Of a DNA stretch of 62,469 nucleotides, positions 26,605 through 35,308 are shown piece after piece; position 1 is the first letter of the stretch, and each line of letters opens with the position of its first letter. The stretch covers positions 1-62,469 of the forward strand of contig JAFYTP010000089.1 of NCBI GenBank assembly GCA_017558775.1, given 5' to 3'. The DNA is from Bacteroidales bacterium. Its GTDB lineage: Bacteria; Bacteroidota; Bacteroidia; Bacteroidales; UBA932. Below the pieces are notes generated by a model. That model worked only from the letters and a program-made list of their open reading frames with translations. It made no database searches and had not been told where the DNA came from. The translations under genes and the position numbers were made by a program.

Positions 26605-28308
26605 TTAATTGTAGAACTCATTCTCGTCGAAATCCGGAAGCTGGCCGCCAGGATTGACGTCAGGATTCTCCACGGGAGCGGAAGCACCCTTGAAGAACGG
26701 CAGATTGCCGGAGAAGTCCCAAATGGACGGGTCCCAACCCAGATCCTTGGCCACCTGGGATGCAGTGAGGCCAGCGGCCACAGCCTTGCCGTGATACGGG
26801 AAGTTGTAATTGGTACCGCCGGTGGACTGAACGGATTCTTTCAGCGGAGAATCCGGGCTTGCGTTATCCTGGTCATAGAGCACGTTGAATCCGTTGCCGG
26901 GGCAGTCGGAGAAGACCAGGTCGGCCTTCCGCCTGCAATCCTGCAGGTAGTTCTTGACGGAGGTGAAGCCCACAATGGCGCCGGCGCTGTAGTGCACGCC
27001 GTCATCGGTCACGTCGGAGTAGATAGCCTCGTTCCAGGCGATGCACTTCTCGATGTGATTCTTGATGTCAAGGCCTTCACCGGTCTTCTGTCCCTGGGCC
27101 GCGTCTCCCACGATGCCGCCGTACTTGAAGTTGGCATGGACACGGGCCGTGGAGTAGCAGTTCCGGATGACGACTTCGCTGTAGGCCGCGTTGTTGGCGG
27201 CGTTGCCCGCGATGCCGCCGACCATGCGGTTACCGGAGATGTCGCCGGCCGACCAGCAGTTGGAGACGGTGGTGTGCTTCGGGGCCTTGCTGTTGTCATA
27301 GCCATAGATACCGCCGGAGTCGTACTTGGTGGAAACGATGGTAACATCGGCCGAGCAGGCGTCGATGGTCGCGTCGATGACGACACCGAACAGTCCGCCA
27401 GTACCGTGCGCGACGGTGTTGGTAATCTTGCCGCTCACATACACGTGGCTCACCTCGACCGGGTCGTCGTTGGAGCCGCCATAGGCGCCCAGGATACCGA
27501 TCGGACCAGAAGCGTTGGTGATATTGGCATTCGAGACCTCCAGGTCATACAGCTTGCCGACCACGGCGCCGAAGAGGCTGGTGGTGCCGGTGAAGTTGGA
27601 GATGGTGTGGCCGTTGCCGTTGAAATCGAACTTCTTGTAGGGCTCGAAAGTGTTGGCGGGCTCCCAGTCGGTGACACCGCTCATGTCGATGTCATTTTCC
27701 AGGATGAAATACACCAGGCTGCCCTCGATCATCTGAGAGCCGATCGCCTTCAGGTCATCGACCGTAGCAATGGGATAGGGGTTGTTCTCGGTGCCGGGGG
27801 CGTTGGGATCGAACTCGCTCTTGCAGAGGAGCACATACGCCGCCAGCGTATCGGCGACCGCCCAGTTGTCCGTTCCGGTGGCGTTGTCGATGGTGACGGG
27901 AAGGATGTAGTTCACGCCGTCTTCCAGGCCGGAAGCAGTCACCTTGACCTTGGCGGTCGTGGAGGACTTGCCGTAGCGCGGCATCATCACTTCGTTGGTC
28001 ACGAACTCGTAGGCCGAGCCGGGGCACATCTGGTAAGCCGTTCCGTTCGCGCTGTTGTATTTCTCCACCAGCTCGGGATCGGCCTTGAAGGTGAAGTTCA
28101 TCACGGCGTCGGAGACGTTGCTGCCCTGGGCGCAGGCCCGCAGGCTGTAGGTCTTGCTGGCGTCGGGAGCCAGTTCGACGAGCTGTTTCTCGCCGGGGAT
28201 ATCGGCATAGAAGATGCCCTTCATGGTTCCGGGAACCGGTTCCTTTTCTCTATCGCAGGAAACTGCGAGAATAGGAAGGGTCAGGAGAAGGTAAAATATC
28301 TTTTTCAT
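26605..28308 (-). CDS. DUF1735/GLUG-repeat surface lipoprotein
   Basis: A 567-residue lipoprotein; the start is ATG 28308 (MKKIFYLLLTLPILAVSCDREKEP), which places the lipobox correctly, although an ATG 12 nt upstream is also possible. The acidic residues after Cys18 suggest surface exposure. The N-terminal part (about 20-165) is a DUF1735-like domain with its typical VNYILPVTIDNATG motif. The C-terminal part repeats the GLUG solenoid and the tail (NYNFPYHGKA to IWDFSG) of the 24640 protein. DUF1735 proteins are often glycan-binding partners in PULs. It follows susD by 13 nt. Confidence 0.78.
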   Translation of the reverse strand: MKKIFYLLLTLPILAVSCDREKEPVPGTMKGIFYADIPGEKQLVELAPDASKTYSLRACAQGSNVSDAVMNFTFKADPELVEKYNSANGTAYQMCPGSAYEFVTNEVMMPRYGKSSTTAKVKVTASGLEDGVNYILPVTIDNATGTDNWAVADTLAAYVLLCKSEFDPNAPGTENNPYPIATVDDLKAIGSQMIEGSLVYFILENDIDMSGVTDWEPANTFEPYKKFDFNGNGHTISNFTGTTSLFGAVVGKLYDLEVSNANITNASGPIGILGAYGGSNDDPVEVSHVYVSGKITNTVAHGTGGLFGVVIDATIDACSADVTIVSTKYDSGGIYGYDNSKAPKHTTVSNCWSAGDISGNRMVGGIAGNAANNAAYSEVVIRNCYSTARVHANFKYGGIVGDAAQGQKTGEGLDIKNHIEKCIAWNEAIYSDVTDDGVHYSAGAIVGFTSVKNYLQDCRRKADLVFSDCPGNGFNVLYDQDNASPDSPLKESVQSTGGTNYNFPYHGKAVAAGLTASQVAKDLGWDPSIWDFSGNLPFFKGASAPVENPDVNPGGQLPDFDENEFYN

Positions 28309-28321
28309 GACTCGTTGCATC

Positions 28322-30118
28322 TTAGAAGGTTAAACCGTCGTTCCAGCCGGGATTCTGCGTGAGGGCGCCGCCCGTCAGGTTACGTTCGTTCGTCGGAATG
28401 GGATAGAGATAATCGCGGTTGTCGTCCCATTTGCAAGTGAGATTCTTGTAAGGGTTGACATTGCCGGATTCACCGTTGCTCAGGATGAAGTCCGTGCCAC
28501 CCACCTTGTATTTGGCAGGAGCCGTGCTGGCTGGGGCGGTATCGCCCGTGTACAGGAGCACGTCAGGCACACCGTCGTTATTGAGGTCATACTCGCCCGG
28601 GCCCGGGAAGTACATGCCGTAGTACTGCTTCTCGAAGATCTTGCCTTCCTTCCAACGGATGATGTCATAGTAGCGGAAGCCTTCCTGGGCCAGCTCCACG
28701 GCACGCTCGCGGCGGATCTCAAGGATGACACCCTTGTTGGAACCGCTCACGTTCTGGTAACCGCCCCAATCAGGGTTGGTGAGGAAAGGATCCGGATTCG
28801 CGTTGGCGGTCTCCATGTTCAGGTGAGGCAGGCCCACGCGGTCGCGGAGCTTGTTCACGGAGAGTTCCAGGTCGGCCTGGGTGAGGGTGCCGGCCTCGGC
28901 CTTCGCCTCGGCGTAGTTCAGCAGCACCTCGGCCGCGCGGAAGATGATCAGATCCACGTCAGAACCGCTGTAGATGTCCTTGTCGATGCCCATCACGTAC
29001 TTGATCGGATGATAACCGGTCATGCAGTGCAGGAAGTTGGGCGGGCAGGGCGTGCTGTCACCGATGCGGGTGTAACCGGGCGTGCGGATGGTCTGGGCCA
29101 GGCGCGGGTCGCGATTCTGCACCTCCGTGATGAAGTCCATCGTCTCCCAACCGGGCTGGTCGGTGAAACGGGAACCATCAGCCATCAGGTAGCTGGCGAC
29201 CAGCTTGCGGGTCATGCCGTGACGGCCCATCGTGGCGGAAATCATCGTGTTGTTGGCGCTGTGCGTCACGTTGTAAGCGGCGTTATAGTTGCGGGCCATG
29301 ATCACTTCGTCCATGTTTTCCGTAGCGGAAGAGGTGGTGAACAGGCTGTAATAGGCCTTCTTGGCACCGCCGGCAACATGGATACCGTAACCGCTGGAAG
29401 CCATGAACTCCTCGGACACCTTGGCGCATTCGTCCAGATACCACTTGTAGTCATGGGCGTTGGCGCCGTAGTCAAACTCGGTATGATACTTCCGGAAAGT
29501 GCCTTCGAACAGGAGGAAGCGGGACTTGAGCGCCATAGCGGTCCACTTGGTGACCTCGTAGGCGTTCTTGGTCGACGGCAGGTTGGCGATGGCGAAGTCG
29601 ATGTCCTCGATCATCTTTTCCATGATGAACTCACGGGAGTCGCGGGGACGGTTCAGGGCTTCCGTATCGGCGGAACCTACGGGTTTGTCGTACCACGGAA
29701 CGTCGCCGAAACGCTTCACTTTCTCAAAGTAGAAATAGGCGCGGAAGAAACGAGCGAGGCCCTCATACTTGGCGCGGACGGCCGCATCGGGGCACTTCGG
29801 CAGGTTCAGCAGAAGTTCGTTCACGTTACGGAGACTGCCCCAGCTCCAGCCGCTGCCGGAGGCGGGAATCTGACGGGTACCCTTCAGTTCATCGGTCAGG
29901 CCCATCTGGATATAGGTGTCGGCATCCTCCATGAAGAGGTCGCCGGCGCCCGGCATCATGCCGTAGAAATTGACGCTGAAGGCCTTGAGTTCCTTCTCCG
30001 TCTTGAAGAAGGTTTCAGGGGTCACGCGGTCCTGGGGAACAACGTCCAGGAGGTCGTCACAGCTGACGACGGTGGTGCAGGCCAGGAGGGAAAGCAGGAG
30101 ATATGCTGTCTTTTTCAT
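28322..30118 (-). CDS. SusD/RagB family nutrient-binding lipoprotein
   Basis: A 598-residue outer-surface lipoprotein that caps its SusC partner and binds the substrate. The lipobox is CTTVVSCDDLLD (Cys20) with acidic residues directly after it. SusD features include LDVVPQDRVTPETFF, RAYFYFEKVKRFGDVPWYD, and the C-terminal RERAVELAQEGFRYYDIIRWK and NPGWNDGLTF. The start at 30118 (MKKTAYLLL) was preferred to the ATG at 30130, which touches the susC stop. It is the partner of the 1094-residue SusC before it. Confidence 0.92.
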   Translation of the reverse strand: MKKTAYLLLSLLACTTVVSCDDLLDVVPQDRVTPETFFKTEKELKAFSVNFYGMMPGAGDLFMEDADTYIQMGLTDELKGTRQIPASGSGWSWGSLRNVNELLLNLPKCPDAAVRAKYEGLARFFRAYFYFEKVKRFGDVPWYDKPVGSADTEALNRPRDSREFIMEKMIEDIDFAIANLPSTKNAYEVTKWTAMALKSRFLLFEGTFRKYHTEFDYGANAHDYKWYLDECAKVSEEFMASSGYGIHVAGGAKKAYYSLFTTSSATENMDEVIMARNYNAAYNVTHSANNTMISATMGRHGMTRKLVASYLMADGSRFTDQPGWETMDFITEVQNRDPRLAQTIRTPGYTRIGDSTPCPPNFLHCMTGYHPIKYVMGIDKDIYSGSDVDLIIFRAAEVLLNYAEAKAEAGTLTQADLELSVNKLRDRVGLPHLNMETANANPDPFLTNPDWGGYQNVSGSNKGVILEIRRERAVELAQEGFRYYDIIRWKEGKIFEKQYYGMYFPGPGEYDLNNDGVPDVLLYTGDTAPASTAPAKYKVGGTDFILSNGESGNVNPYKNLTCKWDDNRDYLYPIPTNERNLTGGALTQNPGWNDGLTF

Positions 30119-30130
30119 ATGCGCGTTCAT

Positions 30131-33100
30131 TTAAAGGGTGATGTCTACGCCGAACATGAGTTTCTTCTGCCAAGGGTAGATCCGGAGATTGCCATTGGTC
30201 TGGGCCATTTCCGGGTCGATGTACTTGGAGTGCAGGCCGGGGGCCCAGAAGAAGAGGTCTTCGCCCGTGAAGTAGATACGCAGACGGTCCATGCCGATCT
30301 TACGGGAGATCTTCTCCGGAAGGGTGTAGCCGAAGGTCAGGTTCTTCACGCGGAGATAGCCGATGTTCTGCAGGTAACGGTCGTTCGTCTCGGTAAGTTC
30401 ACGTCCGGCACCGACGCCGGCCACGTAACCTCTGGCGCGGGGAAGGTAACCGTCCGGATTCTCCTCGGACCAGTACATCGTCTGGAAATCCTTGGGGATG
30501 AACGTGGCGAACGGACGGGCATAGAGGCTCCAGAACTGACGGACCTCCGTCGCCGGATACCAGTCCATCTTACCGATACCCTGGAGGAACACGGACAGGT
30601 CGAGTCCGGCCCAGGAAGCGCCCAGATTGACACCGAAATTGTAGCGAGGCTGGCTGTTGCCGATAACCTTGTAATCACCGCTGTCATCGACCTTTTCGGC
30701 GCCCTTGTTGATGACACCGTTGTTATCCAGGTCGGCGTACTGCAAGTCACCGGCCCGGAGTCCCGGCGCACCGGTGACGGGGTTGATGGTGCCCGTGCTG
30801 GCGACGATGATACCGTTCACCTTGGACTGGTCCACGGCGGCGGACCAGGCGGCCGCATCCTCATCGGTGGCGAACAGGCCCACGATGTGGTAACCCCAGA
30901 TGTCACCGTACTTCTGACCCTCCCAGTAAGTCTTCGCGAAGAGCTTGTCGGGGTTGTTGAAGCGGGTGATGTAAGAGACATAATCGCTGAACAGCACGCT
31001 GGCGTTGTAGTAGAAAGGCTTGCCGCCCAGCATGAAGGAATCCTTCCAGCCGAGATTGAACTCATAACCCATGGTCCTGAGGTCGGCGATATTCTCCTTC
31101 GGAGCGGTGCTGTAACCGTAGGTGGCGGGGAGAACCTCGCCGGCGGTGAGCATGTCCTTGGTGTCACGGATGTAACCCTCGGCCGTAAAGTCGAGACGGC
31201 CGTTGAGGAAGGTCATGTCGAGACCCAGGTTCTTCTGGACGGAGCGCTCCCAAGTCAGGCCGGAGGAAACCGGAGCGGAGATGGTGGCCACGGAAGGCCG
31301 GGCGCCGCCGAACAGGTAGGAGGCCTGGGAGCCCGTGTTGATGGTACGGATGGCGGGATAGTAGTCGCTCATCTGCTGGTTGCCCAGCTGACCGAAGGAG
31401 AAACGGAGCTTGGCGTTGTCCCACCAGGTCTTGAGCGGCTCGAAGAACGGCTCCTCGCTGATTCTCCAACCCAGGGAGAAGGACGGGGAGAAGACCCAGC
31501 GGCTGCCGCGGAGGAAACGGGAAGAACCGTCATAACGGCCGTTCAGTTCCAGGAGGTACCGGTTCTTGTAGTCATAGTTGATACGGGCGAAATAGCCGGC
31601 CGTCCTGACTTCGTTCTGGCCGCCGGACACTTCCATCCGCTTGTTGCCGTCTGCATCCGCACCCACCAGGTTGAGGTCGTTGAGTTCGTATGAATACAGG
31701 TCGTAACCGATTGCCTCGAGATCCTTGATGTGACGGGTCTCATAGTTGACACCGGCCATCAATTTCAGGTTGTGGATGTCATTCCAGCTCTTAACATAGG
31801 TCCCATACAGGTTGGCGGCCTTGTAAATCTGGGTGTTCATCGCCTCCGTCAGCTTGTTCTCGAAAGCGGCGCCCGTGTCCATGACCTCGATGACACCGGG
31901 ATAAGTGGAATACTCGCCGGGCATCGTGCGGTTCTGGTAGCGGGTGAGCTTGAGGGCGTAGGTGAAGTCACCCTGGATCGTCATGCCCTCGAAGGGCTTG
32001 ATGGTCACGTCGATGGTGTTGCTGAGGTTGTCCACCTTGTCGGTGTTGTTGTCACCGTTGTTCAGCGCCATCATCAGACCGTCCATCAAGGCGTTTCCGT
32101 TGTAGGTGGTCTTGTAGAGCACCGTGCCGTCCGGGTTGTAGGCCGGATAGCTGGCCGGGGCATGGGCGGAAGCGCCGTACAGGGAATTGTTGATACCACC
32201 GCGGCCCGGATAGAAGTAGGAGCTGTAGAAATAGCTCAGGTTTTCGCCGATACGCAGCCACTTGGTGACGTCAAAGCCCACCTTCGCGCGGATGTTATAT
32301 CGGTCATAATGGTCGGGTCTGATGTTGAACATACCCTGCTCGTAGGTGTAACCGCCGGAGATGAGGTAGTTCACATGGTCGGTGGCGCCGCTCGCGGAAA
32401 TGGTGTGGCTCGAGGTAGGCTTGATGTCCTTGTACAGGACGTGCCACCAGTCGGTGTTCGCGTAATAATTATATACGTCTCTGCCGGACTGGTCCTGGCC
32501 GATGACCACCCAAGGACGCTCGGGGTTCTCCACCTTGTCATTGCGGCGGTTCCAAAGCTCGACCATGTCCTCGTCGGAATAATTATACAGGCTGGAACCG
32601 TTATAGGCGCTCATGAACAGGTTGCTCAGATAGACGGAGTAGTAACCGCGGGTCTCCCAGTCGGTGGAAGCCGTCGGGGCGGTGAAACCGGCGCGGCCGC
32701 TGTAGGTGACCGTCGCCTTTCCGTCCTTCGCCTTGGTGCCGTTCTTGGTCGTGACAAGGATCACGCCCGCGGAACCTCTCGCACCGTAGATGGCCGCCGC
32801 GGCGGCATCCTTGATGACGGAGATGCTTTCCACGTCGGCCGGGTTGAGGTACTGAAGGTCACCTTCCACACCGTCCACCAGCACGAGCGGGTTGCCGCCG
32901 TTGATGGAGTTGCGGCCGCGGATGTTGATCGAGGCGGCCTGGCCGGGACGGCCGGAAGCGGAAGTGACATTCAGGCCCGGGACGGTACCCTGCAGCATGT
33001 GACCGACGTCCAGGGCGGAACGGTCCTTGAGGTCATCGGCCTTGACCACGGACACGGCGCCCGTGAGGTTGGCCTTCTTCGTGGTACCGTAACCGACGAC

Positions 33101-33415
33101 GACGGCATCTTCCAGGATGTTATGGTCTTCCTCGAGCAAAATGATGATTTGCTGGCGTCCCTGGACGGGAATCTGCTGCGACTGGTAACCCAGGCAGGAG
33201 ACCTCGAGGACAGCGTTGGGATCGACGGTGATGGCGAAGGATCCATCGACGTCGGTGACTGTGCCGGTACCGCCGGAAAGCACGGCCGCCCCGATGACGG
33301 GACCGACGGCATCCGACACCGTACCGCGCACCGTGATCTTTTGGCCATAGGCGCCAAAAGAGACGACCATACCCATCAGTATGGCCAGTACGCTGAACAG
33401 TTTCTTGGAGAACAT
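30131..33415 (-). CDS. SusC/RagA family TonB-dependent transporter
   Basis: A 1094-residue outer membrane transporter, first gene of the nine-gene locus. The start is ATG 33415 (MFSKKLFSVLAILMGM, signal peptide to about GAYGQ). Domains in order: CarboxypepD-reg-like (about 25-100, VRGTVSDAVGPVIGAAV), plug (about 110-220, with VVVGYGTTKK, INIRGRNSI, PLVLVDG, ISVIKDAAAAAIYGARG) and the 22-strand barrel ending FGVDITL. It would import oligosaccharides in a TonB-driven way with the SusD that follows. Its upstream region is shared with the divergent DUF6377 regulator. Confidence 0.93.
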   Translation of the reverse strand: MFSKKLFSVLAILMGMVVSFGAYGQKITVRGTVSDAVGPVIGAAVLSGGTGTVTDVDGSFAITVDPNAVLEVSCLGYQSQQIPVQGRQQIIILLEEDHNILEDAVVVGYGTTKKANLTGAVSVVKADDLKDRSALDVGHMLQGTVPGLNVTSASGRPGQAASINIRGRNSINGGNPLVLVDGVEGDLQYLNPADVESISVIKDAAAAAIYGARGSAGVILVTTKNGTKAKDGKATVTYSGRAGFTAPTASTDWETRGYYSVYLSNLFMSAYNGSSLYNYSDEDMVELWNRRNDKVENPERPWVVIGQDQSGRDVYNYYANTDWWHVLYKDIKPTSSHTISASGATDHVNYLISGGYTYEQGMFNIRPDHYDRYNIRAKVGFDVTKWLRIGENLSYFYSSYFYPGRGGINNSLYGASAHAPASYPAYNPDGTVLYKTTYNGNALMDGLMMALNNGDNNTDKVDNLSNTIDVTIKPFEGMTIQGDFTYALKLTRYQNRTMPGEYSTYPGVIEVMDTGAAFENKLTEAMNTQIYKAANLYGTYVKSWNDIHNLKLMAGVNYETRHIKDLEAIGYDLYSYELNDLNLVGADADGNKRMEVSGGQNEVRTAGYFARINYDYKNRYLLELNGRYDGSSRFLRGSRWVFSPSFSLGWRISEEPFFEPLKTWWDNAKLRFSFGQLGNQQMSDYYPAIRTINTGSQASYLFGGARPSVATISAPVSSGLTWERSVQKNLGLDMTFLNGRLDFTAEGYIRDTKDMLTAGEVLPATYGYSTAPKENIADLRTMGYEFNLGWKDSFMLGGKPFYYNASVLFSDYVSYITRFNNPDKLFAKTYWEGQKYGDIWGYHIVGLFATDEDAAAWSAAVDQSKVNGIIVASTGTINPVTGAPGLRAGDLQYADLDNNGVINKGAEKVDDSGDYKVIGNSQPRYNFGVNLGASWAGLDLSVFLQGIGKMDWYPATEVRQFWSLYARPFATFIPKDFQTMYWSEENPDGYLPRARGYVAGVGAGRELTETNDRYLQNIGYLRVKNLTFGYTLPEKISRKIGMDRLRIYFTGEDLFFWAPGLHSKYIDPEMAQTNGNLRIYPWQKKLMFGVDITL

Positions 33416-33448
33416 ATTATTGTGGTTAAAAACAGTGTTTCGTTTCAG

Positions 33449-33456
33449 CAAAGTTA
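33449..33456 (-). promoter_or_regulatory. Candidate -7 box of the SusC-led operon
   Basis: TAACTTTG on the minus strand (33456-33449) lies 33 nt before the ATG at 33415. There is no good -33 element at the expected spacing, which fits a promoter that needs an activator. Confidence 0.4.
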
Positions 33457-33479
33457 GCGATTTAGCAGTTCCCCCTACA

Positions 33480-33580
33480 CGTGCTCGGACAAATAGTAGA
33501 TTTTCGTAGCCGTTTGTAACGCGTAATTAATTGATATATAAAATGTATTATCAAAACGTGAGCACATGAAATAGTAGATT
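33480..33580. repeat. Direct-repeat pair, possible operator
   Basis: CGTG followed by AAATAGTAGATT occurs twice: CGTG at 33480-33483 with AAATAGTAGATT at 33491-33502, and CGTG at 33557-33560 with AAATAGTAGATT at 33569-33580. The 12-mers are 78 bp apart, in the AT-rich gap between the divergent susC and regulator genes. Next to the CGTGs are GTGCTC and GAGCAC, which are reverse complements. Binding by the adjacent regulator is inference. Confidence 0.5.
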
Positions 33581-33587
33581 AAAAATA

Positions 33588-33617
33588 TTGAATATTCCAA
33601 GATTCTGCTTATTTTTG
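33588..33617 (+). promoter_or_regulatory. Candidate promoter of the DUF6377 regulator
   Basis: TTG at 33588-33590, a 19-nt spacer, then TATTTTTG at 33610-33617, 23 nt before the ATG at 33641. The second copy of the direct repeat abuts the -33 element. Confidence 0.45.
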
Positions 33618-33640
33618 TTATAAAATTAGGAGTTTTCGTC

Positions 33641-35299
33641 ATGCGCTTTTCAAAAATACCGATCCTTTCCGCCTGTCTCGTTATTGTATTTTCCGCCTGC
33701 CATCCGAAGGCTCGTCACGAGTCCGAATGGGAGACCGCCCTGCGGGAACTGGACCGCACGCTGGCCCGGGAACAAAGCATCAATCAGATGCTGGAAAAGG
33801 ATCTCGCGGAGCTGAAAAAGCTCAGTTTCGACGAACCGGACCTCCGGGTCCGTTACCATTTCTATGACAGGATCTTCGACGGGTATCTCAAGTATGACGT
33901 GGACTCTGCCCTCCTGTATGCGCATGTCAAGGACAGGATCGCCAGCCGGGCCGGGGACCCGGAACTCCGTTTCGACGCCGCCCTGGACCTGGCGCAGCGC
34001 TATCTGATCTCCGGCACGTACCATGTGGCATTGAGCGTGCTTTATGGCATCGACACGACAGACACCCGGATTCCGGAAAACATCGCCAGCTATTACCAGA
34101 CCCTCAACTCGACCTATCACGGCCTGGCCCTGACCGCGAAGGATCCGTTCCTGGTGGACGAATACCGGGAGAGCGAGGCGGTATTCCGTAAGCTGAGCCA
34201 GGCGAACCTGACGGACGACATGATCGGCTATTATACGGTCAACGCCGACATCGACATCAAGAACAGAGAACCGCAGAAAGCCCGGAAGATGCTGGAAGAC
34301 CGGCTCCGGACCGCCGACGGCCTCACCATCCCGGACAAATCCATCCTCCACTACTGGATCGCCAAGACCTATGAGGAAGAGGGAGACCAGGATCGGGAAG
34401 TCATGCATTACGCCATCAGCGCGAATTACGACCGGCTCGCCCCGGTCAAGGCCTCCCGGTCCCTGATCCACCTTTCCCATCTGCTCTTTGAAAGGGGGGA
34501 CATCAAACGGGCCTACGGGTACATTATCCGGGCCTATGAGGATGCCACCCGTTCCGACGCCCGCATCGGCCTGGAAGAAATCAACCGGTCGCTGCCCACC
34601 ATTGTCAATGCCTACGAGAAGATGGAACAGCGCCGGGAACGGCAGTTGAGGGGCTTCCTGACCATGACCATCCTGTTCATGGTGGCCCTGGGCGCCGCTT
34701 TGCTGCTGTTGATCCGGGACCGGAAGCGGATCGGAAGGATGCAGAAGGAAATCCAGCGGAACAACGAGGAAATCAAGGCCATCAACGCGCAGCTGGAAGA
34801 CCACGTGGACCAGCTGAAGGAGTCCAACCAGATCAAGGACACTTACTTAGGTCGATACCTGTCCATGTTCTCCGAGCACATCGATTCCCTCGAGCGGTAC
34901 CGCTCCAAGCTTCGTGTCACGGCCAAATCCAAGGATTTTGAGGACATCCTCCAGGCGCTCAAGTCAGACGCTTTCATCGACAAGGAACGGAAAGTCCTTT
35001 ACGACGAGTTCGACGCCACTTTCCTGGGCGTGTTCCCGGATTTTGTCGGGCGGCTGAACGGAATGCTGCGGGAGGACGCGCGGATCGGCGAGGAACTGCC
35101 GAAGGGAAAACTGTCCAACGAACTGCGGATCTTCGCCCTCATCCGTCTCGGCGTCACCGAATCGGCCAAGATCGCCCAGTTCCTGAAGAAATCTCCTTCA
35201 ACGATCTATAACTACCGCGTAAAGCTCCGCAACGCGGCCCTTTGCGACCGCGATGACTTTGAGAAGAAACTGATGGAAATCGGTAACCCGGGCGTTTAA
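33641..35299 (+). CDS. Membrane-bound TPR/DUF6377 transcriptional regulator (SusR-like layout)
   Basis: A 552-residue one-component regulator of Bacteroidota type. It has an N-terminal signal or lipobox-like sequence (VIVFSACHPK), a periplasmic all-helical TPR-like domain (about 30-330), one membrane helix (about 338-358), a coiled-coil linker (about 360-400), and a cytoplasmic DUF6377 region with FDATFLGVFPDFVGRLN and a C-terminal helix-turn-helix (about 493-530; IAQFLKKSPSTIYNYRVKLR). The topology suits sensing a periplasmic oligosaccharide and binding DNA directly. It is divergent from the SusC-led operon and is its most probable regulator. Family assignment is from motif memory, not a search. 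Confidence 0.8.
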   Translation: MRFSKIPILSACLVIVFSACHPKARHESEWETALRELDRTLAREQSINQMLEKDLAELKKLSFDEPDLRVRYHFYDRIFDGYLKYDVDSALLYAHVKDRIASRAGDPELRFDAALDLAQRYLISGTYHVALSVLYGIDTTDTRIPENIASYYQTLNSTYHGLALTAKDPFLVDEYRESEAVFRKLSQANLTDDMIGYYTVNADIDIKNREPQKARKMLEDRLRTADGLTIPDKSILHYWIAKTYEEEGDQDREVMHYAISANYDRLAPVKASRSLIHLSHLLFERGDIKRAYGYIIRAYEDATRSDARIGLEEINRSLPTIVNAYEKMEQRRERQLRGFLTMTILFMVALGAALLLLIRDRKRIGRMQKEIQRNNEEIKAINAQLEDHVDQLKESNQIKDTYLGRYLSMFSEHIDSLERYRSKLRVTAKSKDFEDILQALKSDAFIDKERKVLYDEFDATFLGVFPDFVGRLNGMLREDARIGEELPKGKLSNELRIFALIRLGVTESAKIAQFLKKSPSTIYNYRVKLRNAALCDRDDFEKKLMEIGNPGV

Positions 35300-35308
35300 C
35301 CCGGCCTC

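Noticed and set aside
28823-31693. A 956-codon open frame on the plus strand opposite susC and susD
   Set aside because: It crosses a real gene boundary and has no domain; the SusC and SusD on the minus strand are unambiguous.
18637-33415. Reading the locus as a phytate (inositol hexakisphosphate) utilization operon
   Set aside because: The histidine phosphatases alone would allow it, but phytate needs no SusCD, esterase or phosphodiester glycosidase, and one phosphatase is closer to glucose-1-phosphatase. Kept only as an alternative substrate class.
35288-35304. CCGGG/CCCGG hairpin between the regulator and recO as a terminator
   Set aside because: Five base pairs, overlaps the stop codon region, and no T-run on either strand.
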